Positions 38,801 through 48,219 of a stretch of DNA of 48,219 bases are shown here, one piece after another. The notes beneath the pieces are model-generated. The model searched no databases. It was not told the origin of the DNA and was given only the letters and a program-made list of their open reading frames with translations. The translations under genes were made by a program, and so were the position numbers. Every line of letters starts with the position of its first letter. Positions within the stretch are counted from its first letter, which is position 1. This DNA is from Spirogloea muscicola (Eukaryota > Streptophyta > Zygnematophyceae > Spirogloeales > Spirogloeaceae), in the NCBI GenBank assembly GCA_009602725.1, contig WELB01000327.1, positions 30,361 to 78,579 of the forward strand, read 5' to 3'.

Positions 38801-40457
38801 GCACATGCTCTTAAATTTTACTTGCCTAGTTGCTGATTTGCTTAGCCTCCCTATGTTGCTTCCACTATACTTTGCATCCAGGCAGGAGACTTGGTCCAGA
38901 GGACCAACCTTTGAGGAGAAGGCTTTCCTCAAAGGGCGATGAGCTCAACTCAGCTTTTGACCCTTGTCGCAAGGCAGTTAACACTGCCATTGACAAGATC
39001 TGTGACTTCACAGGTCAGCTATGCTGTACACTGCGAGATCTTTTCCAAAGTTGGTAGGGCTTAAATTGCCTTGAGGCCTCAATAGCACCTGACGTTGAGT
39101 GTGGTGTTCAGGAGTCTCTGTGACGCAAAGCTGAGCTGATATACAAGGGCACACAGAAATAGACTGCCACTGATGTTGACATTGATTGCCAGGTACAAAG
39201 GTCGTGTTCTGGGACATGCGGACTGTATTTCTTGACAGCCTATACCAAGTTAGTGTAGCACAGAATCGGATGGAGAAGGTCGTGACTGAGTTGGACCCTG
39301 TAAGTCCTGTCTGCCCGTCTGTGTCTATTGGAAATGAATGTAGGGCATCACATGGGGTAGGTTTGTTGTGCTACCCCGTTGGGTGCGGCGCAAAGGACCA
39401 GCCTGAAGGCATGGCATGCTTGTACGCGCACATATTTGACTTTCTTTGTCATGAAGACTCGACACCTGCGACTGGTCACCTTGCTGCAATGTGGAATGGC
39501 ATCCATGTTTGTCAGGTGCTCGGACAATTGTGCGAGGTCATTGCAGAAGCTCTGCGCGATCGAGTAGTTTTAGGCCTACTTCAAGCGACCCTTGTATGTG
39601 GCTCTGACGGGCTAGCTTGCATGCATGTGGCTCGAGTTTATGATAGCTTTTCTCATCATAGGATGCTCTCTGAAGCATGTGACAGAATGTTGAGGTCCAA
39701 CATAAGCACAGGCCTCGATGCAGTGTTGCTTGTGTACAGAGTCTGATTGGGACTGCTGCACTGGGTATGCATTTTCACATAATTTGCTGTGCCTTGCATC
39801 AATCAACAGGACGGGCTACTGCGAGTCCTTCTAGACGGAGGCCCTACCCGCAGTTTCGCACAAGAGGACTCTGACATGCTTGAGGAGGATCTCAACGTGC
39901 TCAAGGTGACCACAAAGGCTAATCGCAGTGCAGACAAGGCAGCAATAGCCCGCGGTGATGCTGACATAACCTTGTACCAAGTCATTGCAGGAGTTCTTTG
40001 TGGCTGATGGGGATGGGCTGCCCCGAGGCGTGGTTGAGAATACGACGGCGCCAGTGCAACAGATTCTTAACTTGTACTCACTAGATGTAAGTTGGCTACT
40101 ACATACACATACTCAATGTGTGCTTGCAGTTGCTCGACTCAGGAGATTGACCAAAGGTGTCACGCAGAGGGGGTGATTTGCATTGGAGTTGATTTCTGTG
40201 ACACCTATAAGCCCCAACTTCGACAGCCCAACTCAGCGCTTCTAAGTGTGGGATCTGTGCTGTGTCATCAGACGCATGTTGTTGTGGAGAACTTCAAACA
40301 CGCAAGCGAAGTGATGGTGACAAGCGGCAACTCTGCGCATCGGAGTCGCAGTGCCACTGATGCTGACACCCTCCTCCGTGTCCTCTGCCATCGAGCAGAC
40401 CGCAATGCATCTAAGTTCCTAAAGACGCAATACAAGCTCCCCAAGATTGCTAGCTGA
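32820..40457 (+). CDS. PATROL1: PATROL1-like MUN-domain protein (plant unc-13 homologue, DUF810), about 26 exons
   Basis: Plant relatives (Arabidopsis PATROL1) help deliver the plasma-membrane H+-ATPase and resemble the MUN domain of vesicle-priming Munc13. Core exons: 33012-33187, 33404-33468, 33557-33839, 33968-34034, 34158-34332, 34486-34653, 34815-34925, 35105-35309, 35446-35547, 35738-35968, 36124-36207, 36318-36410, 36557-36742, 36949-37110, 37279-37371, 37562-37633, 37754-37871, 38099-38283, 38389-38479, 38882-39013, 39193-39299, 39516-39593, 39810-39905, 39991-40086, 40143-40156, 40307-40457. About 1,110 codons, near the plant length. Landmarks: KKVVMPPGAVALEDVDLDQV, APELSGDPPRRAPPP, GEVCHWADGYHLNV, DGLLRVLLDGGP, C-terminal LCHRADRNASKFLK. 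The start is uncertain (ATG 32820 needs a weak donor near 32912; N at 32827). Exon 35105-35309 contains a frameshift; exon 40143-40156 is tentative. Confidence 0.92.
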
Positions 40458-40990
40458 TTGGCAGGGTCAGGGGGCTCCTTAGACATAGAAGTACACTATC
40501 AAGGCGGCTGGACGGCCTGAGATTATCATTCTGTTGGCAACCGTGCTTTGGAGTGATACAGTAACTCTGTCGCACCACATCGACAATGATCGTACCCAAG
40601 AACCTTTCTCGGTTGATAAACAGCTTCTCCAAGGACGTCGGTATAGTTATGCAATGAGAGGCTGGACCTATTCACATCTCAAAGACATTCTTCAACAGAA
40701 AACAAAGATGCTGGTGTCAATGGCTGGTGTTGCTCTTAGGTTGCATTGTTGCCTCGGAATTGATGCAGACTCAGCATTATAGTGGAAGTGATTGCTTACA
40801 AGAAACACGCTGCATTGAAGCACAATTGTTCATTAGTTGCCTGGTGCTGTACATCATGAGGTTCTTGCAGAGTCGGCCGATTAAGAGGGAGTGGTTGCCA
40901 TTAATGTACTTCACACGAAACAGGGCACCTGGATCAGCATAGTTCACTAGACGAACATATGCTATTTACGCCAGCAGGCGAAGCCTAGGC
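40458..40990. other. Convergent intergenic region, no gene seen
   Basis: Lies between the PATROL1-like stop (40457) and the tRNA ligase stop (40991). Short open frames on the plus strand (40534-40782, 40727-40942) have no family resemblance. Presumably both 3' UTRs. Confidence 0.6.
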
Positions 40991-43900
40991 CTACATGTAA
41001 CCCACTGTGCCGCTCACTACAGCGGGCTTATCAAATTGGACGGAGCAAGCAGTGCCATGAGCGACATCCTGAGGAAGCTCACCCGCAACCCTAGACTTGA
41101 CACCCTCGGCCTTCCAGACCTGCAAATGCAGCTCGACAGCATGAGCAAGAAAGGACAGAAGCAACAAGGCCACGTGGTAAATCGTTCACACTCATACAGA
41201 CTCATGTGTCCACTTTTTGGGACGTAGGAAAGAACCTCACCGTGATGTGCTGAAAATTGTTGAGCGACGTAATGGCTTGGCTCGATGAGTCTGAAGACCA
41301 ATCAACTTGTAAAGCAGCAATACTGGAGCTGAATAGTAGAGACGTTACTTCCATTGAAACTCTCTTCCCTGCCTCGGCGCCTGCTCTGATGACTGCAGCT
41401 GTTCCATGTTCATGTACATGAGCAAGGGTGACATGTGCCGTCTTCAAGTGCGCGTCAATCTGCTCTTCCTTTCCTGCAAGGTAGTCGGCTGTCTTTTTGC
41501 TTGCACACCCAAGCTGCGGCACCATGCGCCAGGACACATTGAAAGCCACAATCATTTGTCATGGCAAGACACAACTAACAAGATCAGTCAGCTGATTAGA
41601 GGCTCTACAGCCTAGAGATTAAGTATAGTGATACAAGCAAAGACAACTTTTTTGGCCAGTCCTGTGCATGCAGCAGTTGTCGCTGTGGGTATACATTTCA
41701 TTGCAGATATCCAAAAAGAACGACTGATTCTGTTCACTTTATTCGTGACAGCCGCATATGATTGCATGCAAGCCTTGACAACTATGACAACTTGACCAAG
41801 CATTAGCAACAGCCATCTGATGTCATTAGTTGCAGATCCAAATGCACTTGCCTTGTTCAATGCATCCTTGACTGCCTCTGCAGGCACATGAATGCATGCA
41901 AGCCTAAAGCTTCCATTTCCAGATTTTGAATGACTACTGGCTTCAAGAGGTGGCCCTCTGCAAGCGATCTCTTGCAGCTGTGCTTGCACAATTCTTACAG
42001 TTTCCTCCAAAGGCACCTGAAAGCATTCATCCACCAGCGCATGCTCATTGAATATGCTTTTATTTGCAGAGCAAAAGGGATAGAAATCATTCACAGAGAG
42101 TCCTCCTTGAGCAAGAGCCGACCTGTATCTCTGACAAATGTGTAGAGTGTTGAGATAGCACGGTCTTCAAGCGCACCTCCCAGTCCATCAGCTGCTGGTT
42201 AACCCTCTTCATATTCCTGCTTTCAAGAAGTACGATGCACAATAGGACAGCCTTTACTTTACAGTCCACAGAGGACTGATCAAAGTCCTCAGTCGAATCT
42301 GACACAGCAGATGTAATGGCATGTCCAGCTGGTCATGTCACTCCGTGTCCTAGACCTACATGTAGTGGATCTTGGCAATGACAATCGCAATAAAGCTACA
42401 GACACCTGGAGCAGTACAATTCCACACACCCGCGTCTGCTGGGTGGGTGCTTTCTCAGAAGCGCAAGTCCAGCCTCAAGCGTCTGTATTACTTCCAAAGG
42501 CATGCTTGTCCTAGATGTGCATCAAAAGCGATTGTACCATTCAGGGGCGAAGCGGTGGTAAGGGCAAGGACAAAGAAGAGCCAAGTGATTTAGCAATGGA
42601 AGCCTTCCACTTATTCACTGGATCACAACGTCAAAAGCACACCTGGTCTGCCGAAGAACTGGCATTGTTACGAGGAAACCAAAGCGTAACTTGAGGTCCC
42701 CTTCCAAAGTTGCTCGGTCCTACCATTCACTCCTCGAAATAAGCCTGGTCAGCACAGATCTTCTTGCAGTGTGCGCAAAGGATGCTTGCTGGGCTGCCAC
42801 AGCAAACAACAAAACACGCAGATCTTACCTGGCTGCTGTACAGGTCGTAGAAATGTAGTACTACTGTGCCAGGGAAATCATGGTCCATGTCCAGCTTCCC
42901 CTGACATGAGAACCGCATGATAGAAGGATGTCAAACCCGCTGTACCTATGGTCTCAAGTACAGGCATTGACTTGTAGCCCCGCTCCACACAGGTCTGCAC
43001 GCTGATAATGTGGCTCCTCAGACAAGGGGCATACAGGGTGCGCACGGCGCTGCAGAACCCGGTGCACGAAGACTGCCAGGCTTTCTAGGTCGAACGGGCA
43101 TCCCTCTGTACCTGTGCAAAGCCCAGCGCAGCAGTCAATCATGGGCCAATCGTGAGAGCGGTTCCCTAATGAGCACCAAATGATGTTGTAATGTGGTATT
43201 AGTGCTTGCGACTTACCAAACGAGGCAGGGAGTACTGGCACGCCAACAGCATGAGCAGTGGCGCACATCATCGTCACCTGCTTGACAGCAGCGCAACAAC
43301 CGGCAGTCAGAATCATCTCGGAGACCTGCTTAATGGCCGCTCGCACAAGCAGTCACACACCTGATCCCACACTTGATGGTTAGGAGCGTTCTTGTCAGCA
43401 AGGATGGTCTTCTGCAAGTTGCCCTCCTCTTTGATCTTTTCTTCCAGTACCTTCCAATACCTGCCTGCACAACATCAGCCCACACGCAGAGCGTCATTGT
43501 TGGCATTCATGGAGGATGAAGGCAGACTATAAAGCAGGGATGCAGAGGGGCCAAGATAAGCGTCACTGGGCGCGAGAGATACCCTGTGTCTTATCTCCCA
43601 TCACGTGCATGACCTCTCGACCATCTCCAACATCACCAATCCTGCACAGCTCCTCACACAAGGCTGACTTCCCACAGCCAGGTATCCCTGTCAAGCAGGA
43701 ATGCATGTAGTTGTCAGCACAGGGGGGTCAGCACAGACTGAGATTGGCACAGTGAAAGGGGAGCTCTTTTGCCACTGCGAGGGAGCATACCAGGAAAGAA
43801 AAGCATGAACCGCGGAGTTACTGTACATTGTGGATCCTCAGACAGCCCATAATTGTCAACACACTCGTCATCATCACTGCAATCAGGTGATCAACATGTG

Positions 43901-46900
43901 AGACTACTAATAGGCGGATCCAACACTGCTTCCTTGCGAAGCAACCTAAGCGATTGCAAATAATGCACAAGAAAGAGAGGGGATTGATCTGCAGGAAGTC
44001 ATGGACCTTTTGGTCGCATGAAAGACAGGAGCACCAACAAGCTGAGCATTGCTGCGCCTCTGACTTGCAAAATTGGCCAGAAAGGGTTCCAGCAGTTCCA
44101 GGTAGCTCTGTTCGCTGACAACCTCTTTCCTCTTGTTCACATGCTTGGCCCTATTCATCAGCATGCCACATTGAAACATGCAAGCCTGAAAGTCAATCTC
44201 CTGCTTATGAACTGCATCATGGCTGTTCAGTGTTAGAAGCACCAATGATTAAGCTTGAAATGGGTGTTCATGTCTTGGCTGTTGGTATGCACACGTGCTT
44301 GCCAAAGCTTGCAGAGTTCGATAAGGGCATCCCTCCTTTTCGGCGACACTCCCCATTGCTTCAGCTGCCTGAGGAACAGAAGATACACAATTGAGAAGGT
44401 AAGTCAGAAGAAGACTGAGCCATAGGCCACCTTTTACTGTGAATGCTTCTGGAACTGGTGGCAATGTACTCGGGCAATCCCTACCAGCTTGACACATTCT
44501 TCTGCGAGGCACATGATGCAGATGAAGTTGTTGCTATTGTACTAGAAAGGTACCTTACAACTTCCTGTACATATGCATCGTCGCCCTTCTTGAGTAGAGT
44601 GCTGAGGAGGTTTCGGATCAGGAAAGTGCGCAGCTTGTAAGGCAGGAACTTCATTTTCAGCATCAGAACCTCCTCCTCAGTCGCCTGAGATTTATCTTGC
44701 CCTTGTAATTGGAGATGGCTCAGCTTCGTCTGTATCAGGTGACCAGGCTGCTGCTCTTGAAAGCCGCCATGTTCCTTGTGCAGAGCAGAGAAGACAAAGA
44801 CCTCCACAAAGAAACCTCGGTACAGAGGCCAAAGGCCAGGCTGCATCCTGCAGATAAGAGATGCAAATGATGGTTGTGGCCCACAGATTGTGGTGTGTAC
44901 AGTAGATTATATGTAGGTGCCATTGACAGAGTCGATTGGAGGCAGAGTAGGAAGGTAGGACGGAAGAGCGGACCTCAGCAGCCTCTGATAACGTTGGAAG
45001 GTGGAGTCATGGAAAACATGCACACTAAGTATGAAACGTTGCACACTGCCGCTTGCCAACACTGAGTCACATGCACTCTCAGGTACTAAGGTCCTCAAGT
45101 GTGACTTGGAGAAGTCGTCCAAAGGCCTTGGCGAACATTTGAGCTTGACCCTCAATTTTTCCTTCTGGAGTGTCCATACAAGAGCCTGGCAGAGAAGCAC
45201 CGAGTGCAGAGACCAGCCAGATACACACGAGTATGAGACACAAAGAGCGTCCATCCAACTTCCTGGCAGAGAAACACTGGAGTCCTAAGCCCTGACAAAG
45301 AATGAGTATGAGACTCAAGAGCATGCCAGGTGGCTGCCCCTGCCTTGCCTTGTGTGGCAACTGAACTACTCTTCTGACAGTACCTGCAGCTTCTCTGTTG
45401 CCGCATTGCTGGGAGCACTGCCCATGAATAACGCCAACAAGTCCTCCTCAGGCTTCCCGCTCGCCACATTATTCATCTGTTCATCGGTACTCTTGTCCTG
45501 CCAAGCGCTGGCTTCACAGACAGCAGGCCCAGCCTCCTGAAGCAGTACTGCCACTGTCTGCAACCATAATGACTTGGTCACAACAAGCACTTAGGGAGGG
45601 ATTCCTCAGAGTCACTTAGAAAGGCTGCTGTTGATCCTGGCAGGTCTGCGTCGATCACACTAGAATTGGCCTCAACATGGAACTTGATGACATACCTCTG
45701 ACAGCTTAGATTGCCCCTGGAAAATCTTGCGGAGGCGCTGGCCTGCCCCCCGTACAGCTGCCCAGCAGAAATAGCTGTTGAGTACGCTGCAATACACAGC
45801 AGTCGCCCAACGACATGCTATATGCAGAGCTGAAGTGACACTTGACGAGACTTTTGGGCGTGTAACATTTCCGATGGAGTACAGTGATGTGCATCATCAA
45901 CTTTGTCAAGTGCCAACGCATGCTCTACACACTCATGATATCCTGGTTGACAAATTACAAGTTCTACTCAACCTTGCATAGCCACACAATGACTCCACAG
46001 CTGAGCACCTGGCTCGGTGCTTTGGGCTTGGGCTTCCAGCTTCTCAACACAACTGCAGCTGACAATGCGGGCCACCAGCCCCTCCATAATCTCTCCTTGG
46101 AGTTGCCTATGATTTGCAGTTCCTGGAGAGATCACACAAAAGCAGATATTATGCACATGCAATCCTGAATACAGCTGCCTCAGATTTTGTCAACATCACA
46201 TGCACAAGAGCAATAGGAGGGGTGATTTGGCAAGTAGAGACCAGGAATGATGACATCAGCAAGGTTGCCGAGCGTGTCCTCCACGCTCCTTGCCGTCCCC
46301 TCCTCATACAGCATATCGTAGGCAGTCATAAGGGCCTGAACAGATGAGCTGCAGCCAGGCCAGGTGTTTTGTGCATGTCACGTCAGGAGCATCTTCATGC
46401 GTAATGAAGCAGCAGCCATGCCGCGGTCCCAAGCAGGCTCAGGCGCACAAGAGCGACCAGCGACCCACCTGGACTGGAAGAGCCAGTACTGATTACTGGG
46501 AAGCTTCCACTCATTGCAGAAGTGGATGATCTCAGGGGTTGACCAAAATGTAGGCTTGGCCCGCACATCGACTATCGCTGTTACCACCACTGGAGCAGCC
46601 ACAAATGGGAACCAGCTTCACCGAAAGCCTTGGACGTGGTGCCCGTCTCTGCTTAACCAAGCACCCTGCCATGCTCTACAGCAGGCACAGCACACTGAAG
46701 GGCTCACTGTAGTCCTCCCGAGGGCGCTGCCCATGGTCGCCCAGTACAGCAGTCACGAGTTCAAATGCCAGGACCAAGCCAGTCGACTGCAGCACGAAGA
46801 TGCGAGCGCGAAAACAACATGTCAGTAGTGCAGCGATGGCTCTTGGCAGCTGCAAGTGAGGAGAGAGGAGGGCGCTGCCCACTACCTCAATGTGGTCACT

Positions 46901-48147
46901 GAGAGCCTGACCCTTGGCATTACCAACGTCTGGGCCCCAGGCTGCTCGCAGGCTCTCTGCCAGCACCCATACACCCACAGCAGTGAACCTGGACCAAGAG
47001 CAAGGTGTGTATGTCAGCCCAGTAGCCAAGCACCGGGTCTGTGCTACGCCAACGCTCGTAGGTTGCCACTAGGGCAATGGGGCTTCTGATATCACAGGGT
47101 GGCCAGCCAAGTGCAATTGAGAGGAAAATCAGATATGCACGTCCACTACGCGGAGCCGCAGGCTGGGCAGCAGGGCCTTCTAAGTAAACCCATGTCAGCG
47201 ATAGGATGTCTGATGAGCTGAGGGGAGCGAGAGGAACACTGCTGCGCCTGCGCAAGCCAGAGGCTGTTGCAAGGGCACGACTAGCACGGCGGTGCGTTGC
47301 AAGTGCTTGGCCCAGCTGGAGAGACATGGAGAGACGCATGCGGTAGCACGACACAAGCCCCAAAGGCAAGGAGCCTCCAGGAAGAGCTGCACCCTGCCAC
47401 TGCAGTGGCGGGCAGATAATGCTGGGCAAGGTAATTACTCGTTGGCGTAGGAATTCTTGGCAAAGGCTCCTCGGTGCTTCCCAGCGTACATGAAGAGCGA
47501 GCCAGAGTGCTTCACCGAGACCTGCGGATGGAGAGTAGAGCTGCTTGTTATTGCTGCCACGAAGTCTGGAAACGGCTCACCAGGACCAGGAGCTGATCTA
47601 AGTCAAGTAAGTCGAAGCATGCCAGCGGCAAGGCCCGGTGCAGGCAGGCACCTGCAGTCGCACGAGGCATGCAAGCGCAGGGACACCGCGCGGCTGAGGC
47701 CTCAGAGCAACCGGTTGGAGCAAGGCCGTGACTAGCACAGAGTTCATGGGCAGAGGCACGAGTCACACCTCGAGAACTCCGCGGCCAGCCTCGACTTCGG
47801 CCGACATCTGGCGCCCGCGCTGGGCCAAGAGTGAGCGCGAGAGCAGCGTCAGTGTGTAGGGAGGAGGCACGCGTCAAGCAGACGGCCGCTGGAGCGGCTC
47901 AACCGGTGCTCAGGAAGCTCACGCACGAGGTGCCACCCACAGGCCAGTGAAGGTTCCGATGTCCACAGCGGCACTGCGCGCGGGAGCCGCGGTGCGACGA
48001 GGTACCTTGAATTCCGCGAGTCGCGAGATTGAAGGCCCTCACCTCGGACGACCAGCTGTCATTGTCGAACTTGGGGTAGAAGGTGGCCAGCACGTCGGCG
48101 ACCGCGGCGGTGCCCCGGGCAAGCCCCGAGGGCCCTGAGGGGGGCAT
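40991..48147 (-). CDS. RNL: tRNA ligase RNL (ligase-kinase-cyclic phosphodiesterase), 26 exons, 5' end possibly partial
   Basis: Joins tRNA halves after intron removal, and in plants also the bZIP60 mRNA. Exons, minus strand: 48147-48043, 47807-47769, 47521-47439, 46988-46886, 46786-46708, 46589-46469, 46348-46242, 46122-46009, 45757-45696, 45557-45384, 45185-44974, 44847-44559, 44364-44293, 44185-44007, 43876-43791, 43687-43583, 43464-43361, 43277-43217, 43111-43035, 42900-42829, 42719-42643, 42510-42430, 42216-42123, 42016-41848, 41473-41241, 41119-40991; 1009 codons. Adenylyltransferase motif I is KHSGSLFMYAG (Lys about residue 52 here) and FELVTAVLGDHGQRP follows. Kinase P-loop GIPGCGKSALC is near 609. 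The CPDase has both HxT motifs, HVTLAH and HITVW. Arabidopsis RNL has about 100 more N-terminal residues; the frame stays open from 48147 to the window edge. Confidence 0.94.
46995..47430 (-). mobile_element. LINE-like retrotransposon tail, copy H, inside a tRNA ligase intron
   Basis: The 450-bp intron 46989-47438 contains, on the same strand as the gene, a frame with RMRLSMSLQLGQALATHRRA, SRALATASGLRRR and SSSDILSLTWVY. This aligns with copy D (RMRLSLSLQRSQALALHQRA, GRALSQASGF, SLSDLFVLTRGY). The terminal stop is lost and the frame runs on into a decayed 3' UTR with TTGGCTGGCCACCC, like TTGAATTGGCCTCCC in the inverted repeat. It appears older than copies D and G. Confidence 0.6.
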
Positions 48148-48219
48148 GCGGCCTGGAGGCGGCGCGGGCGCGGCGCGGGCGAGCAGCCGAGGGCGGGCGG
48201 GAGCAGGCGCGGGAGGCGG

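Noticed and set aside
40143-40457. A single long last exon for the PATROL1-like gene
   Set aside because: It adds about 50 residues absent from plant homologues, while a micro-exon plus intron restores the expected spacing. Kept only as an alternative.
41036-41227. Plus-strand frame of 63 codons beyond the PATROL1 stop
   Set aside because: It is antisense to the last tRNA ligase exon (41119-40991), which has clear homology and a stop codon.
44481-44558. Possible small tRNA ligase exon (AAGAATGTGTCAAGCTGG, minus strand)
   Set aside because: It follows a CAG and precedes GTAGGG, but joining 44559 directly to 44364 is in phase and matches the plant protein without it.

Overview
The window is nuclear DNA from a eukaryote, most likely a unicellular chlorophyte green alga. 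Five of its genes are intron-rich (GT-AG introns, mostly 100-400 bp), GC-rich at their 5' ends, and encode proteins whose closest relatives I know are plant types: a K+-dependent vacuolar H+-pyrophosphatase, a PATROL1/DUF810 MUN-domain protein, a plant/fungal-type three-domain tRNA ligase, a plant-like PRP18 and a DEAH-box RNA helicase. A trebouxiophyte is a guess. I see no prokaryotic, plastid or viral genes. Exons were assembled by eye from splice consensus, reading phase and remembered protein-family alignments, so borders are predictions.

Layout. 1-4347 (+): DEAH-box helicase, 5' end missing. 4904-9141 (-): vacuolar H+-PPase, 8 exons, 766 aa, complete. 9142-11732: divergent promoter region filled with decayed retrotransposon 3' ends and short GGGCTGGC repeats. 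11733-14379 (+): splicing factor PRP18, in which one fully formed coding exon lies on the opposite strand. 14380-15516: intergenic. 15517-25793 (-): a large unrecognised gene for an Ala/Pro/Ser-rich protein (about 1,570 aa), built almost entirely of phase-1 exons; its 3' half is a tandem array of about 0.9-kb units, each carrying three small related exons. 25794-28150: second divergent promoter region with the same repeats. 28151-31475 (+): EamA/SLC35G-like membrane transporter, 10 exons, 407 aa. 31476-32819: repeats again; a 248-bp inverted repeat here pairs with one at 26105-26352 and brackets the transporter. 32820-40457 (+): PATROL1-like protein, about 26 exons, with an apparent one-base frameshift. 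40458-40990: convergent intergenic. 40991-48147 or beyond (-): tRNA ligase RNL with ligase, kinase and CPDase domains, 26 exons, 5' end at or past the window edge.

Themes. Three genes act on RNA (helicase, PRP18, tRNA ligase) and three on membranes or transport (H+-PPase, EamA transporter, PATROL1), but nothing suggests a functional cluster. Mobile DNA is concentrated in the regions upstream of genes, and most of it appears to be 5'-truncated copies of one non-LTR retrotransposon family with a conserved C-terminal tail. The items most worth follow-up are the inverted PRP18 exon and the phase-1 exon-array gene.
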